Virus record (IMG/VR): IMGVR_UViG_3300021197_000193
Span: 1 to 41,833 of that record
Strand: one strand, 5' to 3'
Origin: a virus
Length of the DNA: 41,833 bases
Shown: positions 21,024-30,701 of the stretch, one piece after another
Position numbering within the stretch: position 1 is the first letter of the stretch
How the letters are laid out: every line of letters starts with the position of its first letter
Position numbers and translations under genes: made by a program
Notes under the pieces: model-generated
Told to the model about the DNA's origin: nothing
Databases searched by the model: none
The model's input: only the letters and a program-made list of their open reading frames with translations

Positions 21024-23918
21024 ATGCCTGTTTTAAAAAATAGAGCCTACGTTTCGACAGGTACTACCGGGACAGGCGCGATAACTCTGGGTAGCCCTGT
21101 TTCAGGGTATCAAAGTTTTGCAGATGCAGGGGTGTCTAACGGTAATTCAGTTAGGTACACTATAGAAGATGGCACAAACTGGGAAATTGGTGCTGGCACA
21201 TACACAGCTTCTGGCACTACATTGTCTCGTAGTCCAATTGACAGTTCAAGTTCGGGGTCTGCTATTAACTTATCAGGTAGCGCCCGCGTGTTCATTACCG
21301 CCGCTGCCGAAGATATATTACAGCCGTCCAATAACCTGTCCGATTTAGCCAACGCGTCCACTTCTCGTACAAACCTTGGGGTAGCTATTGGCTCAAACGT
21401 ACAGGCGTACGATGCGGATTTAACCGCGTTAGGTGGGTTAGCAAAAGCTGATGGTAACATTATCGTCGGTAATGGTTCAACGTGGGTCGCTGAAAATGGG
21501 GCCACTGCTCGAACTTCACTGGGTTTAGCCATTGGTACAAACGTGCAGGCGTATTCCACTGTCTTACAAAACACTACAGCGTCTTTCCTCACCGCGGATA
21601 AAACTAAGCTAGATTACATTACTGTCACGCAGGCAGTTAATCTTGACCAAATGGAGACCGATATTGCCGCGCTTGAGAACGGCATGGTCTATAAGGGCGA
21701 CTGGAACGCGGGTTCAGGTAGTTTTCCGGGCGGTGGCTCTGCTCAAACGGGTTGGTTTTACTACGTTTCAGGGGCAGGTACGGTTAATGGTGTGACATTT
21801 GCTGTAGGTGACAATGTAGTTGCTACAACAGATAATGCCTCTACAACCACATACGCAGGAAACTGGTCCAAACACGATCAGACAGATGCTGTTCAAGCTG
21901 TTGTAGGTTTAACTGGTTCAATTTCAAAAAGTTCTCTTTTGTCTGCATTAAACGTGGAAGATGGCGCAGACGTAACGGATGCAGGCAACGTAAATCCGCT
22001 TGTAGATGCGCACATAAACGTAAGCAGTGCGAGCAGTGGGCAATACCTTAACTGGAATGGTTCGGATTACGCTTGGGGTAGTATAGACACCTCTACCTTA
22101 ATGCCTAAAGCTGGTGGAACTTTTTCTGGCGCGGTTACATTTACGGATGCTGTAACCCTTGACGGGTCAATTGGTGGGCGCGATGTTGTTTGGGACAGAC
22201 CGAATAACTCGTTAATCTTTAACGACAACGCCAAAGCTAAGTTTGGAACAGGCCAAGATTTAGAAATATTTCATGGCTCCGACAGCAGTTATATAGATGA
22301 GGTGGGCGGCGGCTCTTTATTTATACGGACTAACGGCCCCAATGTGTTTATCGGCAAATACACGGGCAGCGAGTATATGGCCGTTTTTACGCCAGATGGC
22401 GCAGTGTCCCTTCGGTATGATAACGCCACGAAGTTTGAAACGACCAGTAGCGGTATAAACGTCACAGGCACGGTTACAGATGACGGTGCTACTCACGATG
22501 GTGATGTGACCTTCACGGGCGCAAGCTACAATGCTGTATGGGATAAGTCGGACAATGCCCTAGAGTTTGCGGATAACGCCAAAGCGAAGTTTGGAACTGG
22601 TGGTGATTTAGAGATTTATCACTCTGGTTCGGATAGTTTTATCAAAGACGTTGGTGACGGCGCGTTAAATGTATACAGCAATGCAGTTGATTTCTTTAAT
22701 GCGGCAGGCTCAGAGCGAACCGCAAGGTTTATCGGTGGCGGCTCAAACATTTTATTTAATGCGGGGGCTATTAAACTACAAACAAACGCAACAGGTATAG
22801 ACGTTACTGGAGTTATAACTGACGACGGCGCTACTCACGATGGCGACGTGACCTTTACGGGCACTTCCTACAACGCTGTATGGGATAAATCACAAAACTC
22901 CCTAGAGTTTGCCGATAATGCCAAAGCCACTTTTGGGGACAGTCGTGATCTACAAATATACCACGATGGAAACTCTGTCATAAGGGACGATGGTGGTGGT
23001 GATCTTGAGTTGCGTGGTTCCAACACCATTTCCTTAATGAACGCTGCGGGCACAGAGTATAAGCTACGGGCTTATACAGACGGTGCGGTTAATTTATATT
23101 ACGATAATGCCGTGAAGGTCGCAACGACTTCATCAGGTATTAGTGTAACAGGCAGTGTTGTTGCAACCACACATGAAAGTTCTGGTGCTCTTACTCTTAA
23201 AAGTGCTTCTGGTAGTGATCTCACTATAAATCACGGTGATAGATTAAACCTTGCGTATCAGGGTTTGCAGTACGGTGAGATTTATAGATCATCAGGCTTT
23301 AATATTGAAAACAAAGAGCAAGACGCAGATATAATCTTTAAAGGTAATGACGGTGGTAGCACCATTACCGCCTTGACCCTTGATATGTCTGATGCGGGTA
23401 CAGCAACATTTAACCATGATGCTAAATTCGCAGATAACGGCAAAGCTACATTTGGCGCAGGTGCGGACGGATCAATTTACTCTGACGGCAACAACTTTAT
23501 TATTGATGGTACAACAACAGGTATTTATCAAACTCTCATACAAGGCACAACAGGCGTAAAGCTGCGGAACAACGGTGGCTCTGGTGGGTATGCAGATGGA
23601 TTGATTGTAGACGGTGCCAACTCCGCGTCCACAAGAGTAAGGGCACAATATGGCACAACAACTCGCCTTGAGACAACATCATCTGGTGTAACGGTAACAG
23701 GCACCGTTGCCGCAACAGCCGTAACAGGCGATGGATCGGGGCTTACTAACCTACCTGCGGCGGCTGCTAGCGGTGTGTTTTATGAAAACGACACTAACGT
23801 ATCTTCTAATTACACTATTACATCAGGTAAAAACGCTATGTCGGCGGGTCCGATTACGATTGACAGTGGTGTAACTGTAACGGTTCCTTCGGGTTCAGCT
23901 TGGACGGTGGTAGCATGA
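21024..23918 (+). CDS. Large tail fibre with repeated modules
   Basis: 964 residues. The N-terminal 200 residues include TNLGVAIGSNVQAYDADLTAL and a second LAIGTNVQAYS copy, as in many phage fibres. From about residue 380 a module of roughly 105 residues repeats three times: VVWDRPNNSLIFNDNAKAKFG, YNAVWDKSDNALEFADNAKAKFG, then YNAVWDKSQNSLEFADNAKATFG, each followed by a D-L-(E/Q)-I-(F/Y)-H strand. A fourth, shorter copy (KFADNGKATFGAGADGS) follows. The C-terminus has GNGL-type 'GDGSGLTNLP' and ITIDSGVTVTVPSG motifs. It binds the cell surface. The next gene starts inside its stop. Confidence 0.88.
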   Translation: MPVLKNRAYVSTGTTGTGAITLGSPVSGYQSFADAGVSNGNSVRYTIEDGTNWEIGAGTYTASGTTLSRSPIDSSSSGSAINLSGSARVFITAAAEDILQPSNNLSDLANASTSRTNLGVAIGSNVQAYDADLTALGGLAKADGNIIVGNGSTWVAENGATARTSLGLAIGTNVQAYSTVLQNTTASFLTADKTKLDYITVTQAVNLDQMETDIAALENGMVYKGDWNAGSGSFPGGGSAQTGWFYYVSGAGTVNGVTFAVGDNVVATTDNASTTTYAGNWSKHDQTDAVQAVVGLTGSISKSSLLSALNVEDGADVTDAGNVNPLVDAHINVSSASSGQYLNWNGSDYAWGSIDTSTLMPKAGGTFSGAVTFTDAVTLDGSIGGRDVVWDRPNNSLIFNDNAKAKFGTGQDLEIFHGSDSSYIDEVGGGSLFIRTNGPNVFIGKYTGSEYMAVFTPDGAVSLRYDNATKFETTSSGINVTGTVTDDGATHDGDVTFTGASYNAVWDKSDNALEFADNAKAKFGTGGDLEIYHSGSDSFIKDVGDGALNVYSNAVDFFNAAGSERTARFIGGGSNILFNAGAIKLQTNATGIDVTGVITDDGATHDGDVTFTGTSYNAVWDKSQNSLEFADNAKATFGDSRDLQIYHDGNSVIRDDGGGDLELRGSNTISLMNAAGTEYKLRAYTDGAVNLYYDNAVKVATTSSGISVTGSVVATTHESSGALTLKSASGSDLTINHGDRLNLAYQGLQYGEIYRSSGFNIENKEQDADIIFKGNDGGSTITALTLDMSDAGTATFNHDAKFADNGKATFGAGADGSIYSDGNNFIIDGTTTGIYQTLIQGTTGVKLRNNGGSGGYADGLIVDGANSASTRVRAQYGTTTRLETTSSGVTVTGTVAATAVTGDGSGLTNLPAAAASGVFYENDTNVSSNYTITSGKNAMSAGPITIDSGVTVTVPSGSAWTVVA

Positions 23919-24988
23919 CACTAAAAGTAGACACAATAACCAACTTAGCGGGTACAGGCGCACCGAACATTCCTGACGGGGTATCCATAGCAGGCACCGC
24001 GTTAGCTTCTACTTCGACAATGCAGTACGCGGCTTCTGGTTCAGAGCCGTCTTCTCCAGAAGATGGGGAGCTTTGGTTTGATACGTCAAGCAACGAGTTT
24101 AAAATGTACGTTAACGGAGGTTGGTACACGGTTACTGTTACGGCACCCCCTGCTTGGTATGGAACTCGCTCTCTTGTAGGAGGTGGACATCCAAACACTA
24201 ACCAAATACAATATTTTGCTAACGCTAGTAACACAAACGCGCAAGACTTTGGAGACCTATTAACATCTAGGTACGGACTTACCGCAGCGTCTAATGGAAC
24301 ACGCGGTCTATTTGCTGGTGGGGGAACGCCTTACATAAACGTAATAGAATATGTCACTATAGCAAACACAGGTAATTCAGTAGATTTTGGAGATTTAACC
24401 GAAGTAAGATTTTATTTTACAGGTTGCGGTAACGGAACATACGCTTTTTTCCTAGGGGGTGTTAACGCAGGAGCTAATATTGATTATGTAACAGTTTCAA
24501 CTGCCGCAAATGCAGGGGACTGGGGTGATCTTAATACATCACCAGTATACAATGGTGCTTGGTCAGCGGCAAATGAATCTCGTCTTTTGTCTGGATATGA
24601 CAATCAGCAAAATAATCGAATACAATATGTTTCTTCAACAACTCCGGGGAACGCGCAAGATTTTGGAGACATGGTTGCTGGTACTGACTTTGCTGCTGCC
24701 GTAAATGACGCCACAAGAGCGGTTTACGGAGGTGGAGGTGCCACTGATACTAATGCTATGGGGTATGTAACAATAGCAACAACTGGCAATGCTACAGATT
24801 TTGGAGATTTAACTTCTAATAGAGGCCGCTGCGCTGTTTCGGCAAGTTCCACTAGAGGATTTTGGTGCGGTGGCGGCAATAGCGTTAACAACATTGATGT
24901 TGCTACAATCCAAACCCCCGGCAACGCTACTGATTTTGGTGACTTAACCAATTCAATTACTTATGCCGGGGGAACGGCGGGGAGCTAA
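23915..24988 (+). CDS. Propeller-like tail protein, paralogue 1
   Basis: 357 residues. The ATG overlaps the fibre stop as ATGA; a TTG five codons earlier is less likely. The N-terminus (TLKVDTITNLAG, then EPSSPEDGELWFDTSSNEFKMYVNGGWYTV) is a fibre-tip attachment module. Six repeats of about 45 residues follow, each with an (N/G)-A-x-D-(F/W)-GDL core preceded by IEYVTI-like strands and a GGG turn. Six Kelch-like repeats point to a six-bladed beta-propeller, an inference. The repeat cores in this copy are the most diverged of the three. Confidence 0.75.
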   Translation: MTLKVDTITNLAGTGAPNIPDGVSIAGTALASTSTMQYAASGSEPSSPEDGELWFDTSSNEFKMYVNGGWYTVTVTAPPAWYGTRSLVGGGHPNTNQIQYFANASNTNAQDFGDLLTSRYGLTAASNGTRGLFAGGGTPYINVIEYVTIANTGNSVDFGDLTEVRFYFTGCGNGTYAFFLGGVNAGANIDYVTVSTAANAGDWGDLNTSPVYNGAWSAANESRLLSGYDNQQNNRIQYVSSTTPGNAQDFGDMVAGTDFAAAVNDATRAVYGGGGATDTNAMGYVTIATTGNATDFGDLTSNRGRCAVSASSTRGFWCGGGNSVNNIDVATIQTPGNATDFGDLTNSITYAGGTAGS

Positions 24989-24991
24989 ACA

Positions 24992-26080
24992 ATGAGTACC
25001 TTCAACGTTGGTAATATAGAAAACAGGTCCGGTGGAGCACCAGATTTTAGCCAAGGTCTTACCGTTGGTGGTACAGACATTAGCACTTTGGTGACGATGA
25101 CCGAATATCACACAGGCGCTAGTGCGCCTTCGTCCCCCGCAAACGGCGCGATTTGGTATGATGGGACGGTTATAAAACAATACATTAATGATGGTTGGTA
25201 CACACTTAGTGCGGCTTTGCCCCCTGCTAATTCAGGTAATAGAGGTGTCTTTGGGGCAGGGAATTTATTACCAAGTTATGCTGCTTCAAACGCAATGGAT
25301 TATATTACTATATCTACGACAGGTAACGCTACAGATTTTGGAGACATGGTTGCAAACAACAGTATTTATGGGGGATGCTCTAATGGCTCTAGGGGTTTAT
25401 TTGGAGGTGGTTATCCTAATAATAGTGGCAATACTACCACGATAGATTACATCACTATAGCCACAACAGGTAATGCTCAAGATTTTGGTGATCTTACAGT
25501 CGCAAGGCGATCACTTGCCGCACTTTCAGATGGCACGAAGGGGGTTTTTACTGGTGGTTTTGTGAGCGGTGATACTAATACTCTAGACTACGTTACCGTA
25601 GCTACAACGGGTAATGCTCTTGATTTTGGTGATCTAACGGTTGCTGGACAACAAGGTGGATGCTGTGCCGACTTTGTTCGGGGTGTAATTCGGCAACAAT
25701 ATTCAGCAACCAATGCGTACAGTTATATTACGGTTGCTACTACGGGCAATGCTACTGTTTTTGGTAACTCTACGCTATTTGGTAATCAAGGAAACAATGG
25801 TTGTGCAGATGCGACTAGGGGTATTTTTGCAGTATATAACAAGATTATAGAATATATTACAATTCAAACCGCTGGGAACGCTACGGACTTTGGCGACCTT
25901 ATAATAACTAACAGTAATAATTCCGGCGCTGTTGCCAATAGCACAAGGGCTGTTTGGGCTGGAGGTCAATCGGGCCTAAATGCAATGAACTATGTCACTA
26001 TTCAAACACTAGGTGATGCCGCAGACTTTGGCGATTTAGCGTTGGCAAGATATGGTCTTGCTGGAGCATCTGGAGAATAA
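24992..26080 (+). CDS. Propeller-like tail protein, paralogue 2
   Basis: 362 residues. It has the same design as its neighbours: an N-terminal module (TFNVGNIENRSGG; SSPANGAIWYDGTVIKQYINDGWYTL) and then six repeats around TTGNATDFGD or close variants. The fourth repeat is altered (NATVFGNSTLFG) and lacks the usual aspartate. It starts 3 bp after paralogue 1. It is probably a receptor-binding tip or adhesin, by analogy and context. Confidence 0.75.
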   Translation: MSTFNVGNIENRSGGAPDFSQGLTVGGTDISTLVTMTEYHTGASAPSSPANGAIWYDGTVIKQYINDGWYTLSAALPPANSGNRGVFGAGNLLPSYAASNAMDYITISTTGNATDFGDMVANNSIYGGCSNGSRGLFGGGYPNNSGNTTTIDYITIATTGNAQDFGDLTVARRSLAALSDGTKGVFTGGFVSGDTNTLDYVTVATTGNALDFGDLTVAGQQGGCCADFVRGVIRQQYSATNAYSYITVATTGNATVFGNSTLFGNQGNNGCADATRGIFAVYNKIIEYITIQTAGNATDFGDLIITNSNNSGAVANSTRAVWAGGQSGLNAMNYVTIQTLGDAADFGDLALARYGLAGASGE

Positions 26081-26083
26081 ACT

Positions 26084-27166
26084 ATGAGTACGTTAAAAGT
26101 AGACTCCATTAAGAACAACGGTAGCGCCGTTAATTTTACAACCAACATCCAATCGGGAGATGGTCTGGTTAAACGTGATTACTACGAACAAGCGTCTGAA
26201 CCTTCGGGGGCACCGAACGCGGCTGTTTGGTACGATACTGCGGATGAACAGTTAAAGTTAAAGGTTAACGACAAGTGGTACAATGTTACGGCGGAGGCAC
26301 CTTTAACAGTCTGGTACGGATCAAGGGGAGTTTTTGCAGGGGGCCAAAGTAGCTATTTTAATGTAATAGAGTACATTACCATAGCCAATACAGGTAATGC
26401 TACAGACTTTGGAGATTTAAGCGCTAATAAGGTTGGTGTAGGTGCGGTATCAAATAGTGTTAGGGGAGTTTTTGGAGGAGGTACTGTACAGTATTCCAGT
26501 GTAACAAATGTGATGGAATACATTACTATAGCCACCACGGGAAATGCTACAGACTTTGGGGATTTAACAGTAGCAAGGCAAACAAAGGGCGCAAGTAACG
26601 CTGAAAGAGGTGTTTTTGTTACTTATAGTCCCGCGGGTAATGTAATAGACTATATTACCATAGCCACCACAGGGAATGCTACTGACTTTGGTGATTTAAG
26701 TAGCTCAAAGTCTAATACAGCAGCAGCTAGTGGTAGTGTAAGGGCGTTGTTTGCTGGTGGTTTTTCTAGCCCCAATAGATTAAATGTAATAGAATATATT
26801 ACTTTAGCTACCGCAGGAAACGTTACGGACTTCGGAGACTTATTAGCAGGAGTCAACGGTATGGGGGCTTGCTCAGATTTAACAAGATGTGTTTTTGCTG
26901 GGGGATACACTGGTTCAAACTCAAATGTTATGCAATATGTTACTACAGCTACGACAGGTAACGCTACAGACTTTGGAGATTTACTTACTGGAATAAACCA
27001 GACTGATGGTACTTCTAATGGGGTAAGGGGAGTTTTTGCTGGGGGTACTACTGGTAGTGACATTAACACTATTCAGTATATTACCATCCAAACTCCCGGT
27101 AATGCCGCCGACTTTGGTGATCTTACAGCGGCTAAATACGCCGTGGGAGCTTGTTCAGGGAATTAA
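26084..27166 (+). CDS. Propeller-like tail protein, paralogue 3
   Basis: 360 residues. The N-terminus is TLKVDSIKNNGSAVNF, with SGAPNAAVWYDTADEQLKLKVNDKWYNV. Six repeats with well-conserved cores follow, four reading TGNATDFGDL exactly. The repeat DNA is also similar within the gene, suggesting recent expansion or gene conversion. It starts 3 bp after paralogue 2. A short gene follows immediately (27168). Confidence 0.75.
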   Translation: MSTLKVDSIKNNGSAVNFTTNIQSGDGLVKRDYYEQASEPSGAPNAAVWYDTADEQLKLKVNDKWYNVTAEAPLTVWYGSRGVFAGGQSSYFNVIEYITIANTGNATDFGDLSANKVGVGAVSNSVRGVFGGGTVQYSSVTNVMEYITIATTGNATDFGDLTVARQTKGASNAERGVFVTYSPAGNVIDYITIATTGNATDFGDLSSSKSNTAAASGSVRALFAGGFSSPNRLNVIEYITLATAGNVTDFGDLLAGVNGMGACSDLTRCVFAGGYTGSNSNVMQYVTTATTGNATDFGDLLTGINQTDGTSNGVRGVFAGGTTGSDINTIQYITIQTPGNAADFGDLTAAKYAVGACSGN

Positions 27167-27167
27167 C

Positions 27168-27986
27168 ATGAAAAAAGAACTAACAACAACTGATGAAATA
27201 ACGTTTAGCTTGCCAGCAATGTCTGCGGATAAAATTAACGCGGCTGCGGTAGCTAAAGTAAACAAACATTTGCCTGAGTTAGAGCAAAAAACTCGTGCGT
27301 TTGATCGTAATAATAGCCAACATACGTTGTCGCTGATGACGCTTACAATGCTTAACGGGCAGTCGCCTATGCGTATGATGCGTCAGATTATGGCGGAAGT
27401 TGAAAAACGTAAATCAGCTTTGGCAGAAGCACAGGTAAATCACGCTAAGACCACCCAAGAAATAGAAAAATTAGCGGCAAAAAATGATCCTGTGTCTATG
27501 GCAGAACATCGGCAAAAACGTTTCAATCTAGATATGCTAGAGTCAAAAATAAATGGCTCGTTTAAAGATATCGCTACGTTGATTGACGCTTATGAAAACA
27601 TCAAAGCAAAACATGGTATTGATGATTGGGACGAAGAGACGTTTGAAAAAGAAGAAAAACGTCATCATGTTCGCCGTGGCTTTGAACTTATGTATCGTAA
27701 TCTGCTTGATGGTGGTCGAGCCAATACAGCTACAATTGAATACCTACAGCAGTATGGTGTTCATCCACAGGTATCTTTGACTGAAGTAACTGGATACATT
27801 CAACACACCACTAAACAAATTAGTGAAGGCACAATACCGCACGCTAATGACCTTGAAGGTTTTTTAGATCATATGGCGGACAAATATTGTGCTTGTGTAG
27901 ACATGACAGCGGAACGCTTGTTTGGTAAAGCTGACTTTATGAACACGGAGTATATGCTCCGATTGGAGGTAAAAGATGATTCTTGA
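27168..27986 (+). CDS. Helical protein downstream of the adhesin genes
   Basis: 272 residues from ATG 27168, a few bases after the previous stop; a longer open frame into the preceding gene was rejected. It has an N-terminal 'TTTDEITFSLPAMSADKINAAAV' segment, then a coiled coil (AEVEKRKSALAEAQVNHAKTTQEIEKLA), and a Leu-rich C-terminal half with TAERLFGKADF. Its helical nature and position after the fibre genes would suit a fibre-assembly chaperone, but I recognise no family. Confidence 0.65.
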   Translation: MKKELTTTDEITFSLPAMSADKINAAAVAKVNKHLPELEQKTRAFDRNNSQHTLSLMTLTMLNGQSPMRMMRQIMAEVEKRKSALAEAQVNHAKTTQEIEKLAAKNDPVSMAEHRQKRFNLDMLESKINGSFKDIATLIDAYENIKAKHGIDDWDEETFEKEEKRHHVRRGFELMYRNLLDGGRANTATIEYLQQYGVHPQVSLTEVTGYIQHTTKQISEGTIPHANDLEGFLDHMADKYCACVDMTAERLFGKADFMNTEYMLRLEVKDDS

Positions 27987-28278
27987 ATATATGTTAGTCC
28001 GTGAAGCAGGTGCCAAACGTGCGCCGTCATGGGTAGAAGACGGTGGGTACTTTCCAAACCCCGACAATAACACAATGGTTGGGTGGTCCCCAGACCTTGC
28101 GGATCGAGACTATTATGTTCCTGATAGTGTCACGGAACTTACCCGCGCGCAGTTAAAGACTAGAGTTCGTGGTATTGATTCTAATTATCCAATGTTAGAT
28201 GCAGAAGGCAACGAGTTGTCTGACTCTGCTATTGATGCGAGTGTAGACGCATGGTGTGACGCTCACGGAGCGTCTTAA
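27976..28278 (+). CDS. Small unknown tail-region protein
   Basis: 100 residues overlapping the upstream gene by 11 bp (ATGATTCTTGA). It begins MILEYMLVREAGAKRAPSWVEDGGYFPNPDNN. Trp, Asp and Tyr are frequent (WSPDLADRDYYVPDS). It has no cysteine motif or membrane segment. It is translationally coupled to the helical protein, so the two may act together. No function is assigned. Confidence 0.65.
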   Translation: MILEYMLVREAGAKRAPSWVEDGGYFPNPDNNTMVGWSPDLADRDYYVPDSVTELTRAQLKTRVRGIDSNYPMLDAEGNELSDSAIDASVDAWCDAHGAS

Positions 28279-28281
28279 ACT

Positions 28282-28914
28282 ATGCTCGGTTTCTTTCCCC
28301 TTACAGGCGCGCCACTAGCGTCTACATTTGAGCAGAACATTGCTCGGGTGTCGGGGGTAGAAGCCGCGGCCTTACTAAACTCTGTCACTGTACGCGGTAC
28401 AGCCTTAATAGAACCCTCGGGTCTTATTGCCACAGGTGCCATAGGTTCTGTAAGTGTCATAGGTACAGCCAACGTATCGTTAACAGGTGTTGCTACTACT
28501 ACCGGAATAGGCAACGTAATTATATCTGCGGATGCAAATGCTTCAGTTGTTGGTGTATCTGTAACTACCGGACTCGGCACTGTAACTATTAAAGGCGCTG
28601 CGACTATAATTCCTACGGGACTAGAGCTTGCCAGTGCTATAGGAAATGTAACCGTAAGTGGCGCGAGTAACACTACTGTTAGCGGGGTGCAAGGCACTGG
28701 CGCTGTAGGCACCGCAAGTATAGCTACAAATGCGATATTCCAAGTTGTAGGTAATTCCGCTACACTGACATTAGGTGATGTTACTGTAGCTATTAACGCG
28801 ACAATAGACGTAACAAGCGTGACCGCTACCGCAGAACTAGGTAGACTGCTCGTATGGCAAGATATAGATGATTCACAGACACCCAACTGGGTAGACGTGT
28901 ACGACAAACAGTGA
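28282..28914 (+). CDS. Short-repeat beta protein
   Basis: 210 residues built from about eight copies of a roughly 22-residue repeat with the skeleton G-x-(A/V)-T-(T/A)-x-(I/L)-G-x-(V)-x-(I/V). Examples are TTGIGNVIISADANASVVGV and TTGLGTVTIKGAATIIPTGL. It ends in LLVWQDIDDSQTPNWVDV, a tail seen in marine phage proteins of this kind. It is probably a beta-helix-like fibre component. A long antisense frame exists and was rejected as a shadow of the repeats. Confidence 0.7.
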   Translation: MLGFFPLTGAPLASTFEQNIARVSGVEAAALLNSVTVRGTALIEPSGLIATGAIGSVSVIGTANVSLTGVATTTGIGNVIISADANASVVGVSVTTGLGTVTIKGAATIIPTGLELASAIGNVTVSGASNTTVSGVQGTGAVGTASIATNAIFQVVGNSATLTLGDVTVAINATIDVTSVTATAELGRLLVWQDIDDSQTPNWVDVYDKQ

Positions 28915-28921
28915 GGCTAGT

Positions 28922-30451
28922 ATGACAACTTATACACCATTATTAAAATTAGCTCTCCCTGTGCAGGGCGCTTTAGACGGTACATGGGGCGATACAGTTA
29001 ACAACAACATAACCTCTATGGTAGACGAAGCAGTTGCGGGCCGTGCGGTTATAAACTCTTGGACAGCTAACGCGCACGCATTAACAAGTGCTAACGGCAC
29101 AACCGCAGAATCTCGTGCAGCCATACTGGAGCTTACAGATACAAACAGTCAACTTTCTGGCAACGCTACAGTGACGTGCCCGGCGTTGTCAAAATTGTAC
29201 GTAATAAGAAATACTGTAGGAAGTAATAGGTCCGTTACGGTTAAAACAGCCGCAGGTACTGGTATCGTTGTACCTAATGGGACAACTACTATTTTGTTTT
29301 GTGATGGCACAAATGTGGTGTCGGCGTTAACAAACAGTAGCACCCTTGCGGTAAATGGTAACTCTTTATCTTTAGCGGGTAGTTTAACAACTGCAGGGGC
29401 GTATGCGCTTACTCTTACAACCACAGGGGCTTCAAATGTAACTTTGCCCACCACGGGCACTATAAGCACTCTGGCGGGCGCTGAAACGTTGACTAACAAG
29501 ACGCTTACAACCCCCACAATAAACGGTGGAGCTATAACAGGTATTACTGATTTAGCAGTGGTAGATGGAGGTACGGGTGCTTCCAGTGCTAGCGCAGCGC
29601 GAAATAATCTTGGCGCTCTTGGGGCACTTGTAGACGATACGTCTCCACAATTAGGTGGTGATTTGGATGTTGATGGCAATAATATAACGTTCGGTGCGTC
29701 TAACATCGCCCAGTTTGGTTCTGGTAACGAGCTGCAGTTATACCAAGATGGGCAAGCATACATTAAAAACGCTACCTCCAACCTTAATATTCAGTCGGAT
29801 GCGATTAATCTGCAGACTGTTACAGGCACGGAAAATATGGTTACGGGCGCAGTAAGCGGCGCAGTTACTTTATTTTACGATAACGGCGCGCGTATAGCTA
29901 CAAGTTCTGGTGGGGTCACTGTGTCTGGGGACATTGCGGTGACAGGCACAGTAGATGGACGTGACCTACAGGTTAATTTACCCGCAACGCTAGGGACCGC
30001 AGGGCAGAACCTTACCGTGAACGCCGCGGGTAACGCCGCAGAATGGGCGGATGCTAGTATAGCAGGGCGCTACATACTAACTGCTACTACGTCTAACGCT
30101 ACACAAACTATCGCCACAACAGACGGCGGTGCAGGGTCTACAAGCAACCAAATATTTCTAGCTGTTAGTTCCGCAATCATTTTTACAGGTACAGCAATCG
30201 TTCGACAACAGAGTAGTCAAGGCTCATCGGTATCTGCGTGGGATATTAAAGGCGTTGCACGTAGGGAGGCTTCTGGAAACGCAGTTGTTGTGGATAGCGA
30301 CATAACAGCAAGGACTAACGGTGGCGGGTATGGTATTGCTATATCAGCCTCGACTTCTGACGCAGGCGCACTTGAGGTAGCTGTAACTGGAGCATCGGCC
30401 AACCTTAAATGGGTCGTAGATATCCAAACAACTGATGTGGTGTATTCGTAA
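28922..30451 (+). CDS. Second tail fibre
   Basis: 509 residues. The N-terminus YTPLLKLALPVQGALDGTWGDTVNNNITSMVDEAV is a common virion-attachment segment of marine phage fibres. The repetitive middle has 'TTTGASNVTLPTTGTISTLAG', 'NKTLTTPTINGGAITG' and a 'NITFGASNIAQFGSGNELQLYQDGQAYIKN' module related to the repeat of the first fibre. It has a beta-rich C-terminal domain. Its stop overlaps the next start (TAATG). Confidence 0.85.
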   Translation: MTTYTPLLKLALPVQGALDGTWGDTVNNNITSMVDEAVAGRAVINSWTANAHALTSANGTTAESRAAILELTDTNSQLSGNATVTCPALSKLYVIRNTVGSNRSVTVKTAAGTGIVVPNGTTTILFCDGTNVVSALTNSSTLAVNGNSLSLAGSLTTAGAYALTLTTTGASNVTLPTTGTISTLAGAETLTNKTLTTPTINGGAITGITDLAVVDGGTGASSASAARNNLGALGALVDDTSPQLGGDLDVDGNNITFGASNIAQFGSGNELQLYQDGQAYIKNATSNLNIQSDAINLQTVTGTENMVTGAVSGAVTLFYDNGARIATSSGGVTVSGDIAVTGTVDGRDLQVNLPATLGTAGQNLTVNAAGNAAEWADASIAGRYILTATTSNATQTIATTDGGAGSTSNQIFLAVSSAIIFTGTAIVRQQSSQGSSVSAWDIKGVARREASGNAVVVDSDITARTNGGGYGIAISASTSDAGALEVAVTGASANLKWVVDIQTTDVVYS

Positions 30452-30684
30452 TGGGGATGGACGTAATTTGGAGCGCGGCGTTAACTGCGGTGATCGCCTT
30501 CATTTTATGGTGGATAAAGGCGCAACATGACGAATTAAAACGCGTTCAAATACTGCTTAATCGTACGAGAGAGGAACTAGCTAAGGAATACTCGACGAAG
30601 GTCGAGAGTAACACGTCCATCGACCGAGTTATTGCTAGGTTGGATGCTCTCGACGCTAAAATGGACCGGATGTTAGAGCGGTAA
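30451..30684 (+). CDS. Single-pass membrane protein with coiled coil
   Basis: 77 residues. A transmembrane helix (residues about 5-22, IWSAALTAVIAFILWWI) is followed by a charged coiled coil, KAQHDELKRVQILLNRTREEL...RLDALDAKMDRMLER. It is the first of four small genes leading into the lysis module. It could be a spanin-like or holin-accessory protein; without a lipobox or a two-gene spanin pair this stays open. Confidence 0.7.
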   Translation: MGMDVIWSAALTAVIAFILWWIKAQHDELKRVQILLNRTREELAKEYSTKVESNTSIDRVIARLDALDAKMDRMLER

Positions 30685-30701
30685 GTAACGGATGCGTGGT
30701 T

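Noticed and set aside
21024-27166. Diversity-generating retroelement acting on fibre or propeller genes
   Set aside because: No reverse transcriptase gene or template repeat pair is visible in the window; repeats within the genes are tandem blades, not variable-region/template pairs.
27036-27167. Longer N-terminus for the helical protein at 27168
   Set aside because: The upstream in-frame extension lies inside the end of propeller paralogue 3; ATG 27168 directly follows its stop, the spacing used by neighbouring genes.
28275-28907. Leftward open frame of 210 codons opposite the short-repeat beta protein
   Set aside because: It mirrors the repeats of the rightward gene almost exactly end to end, lacks a ribosome site, and is against the transcription direction of the arm.
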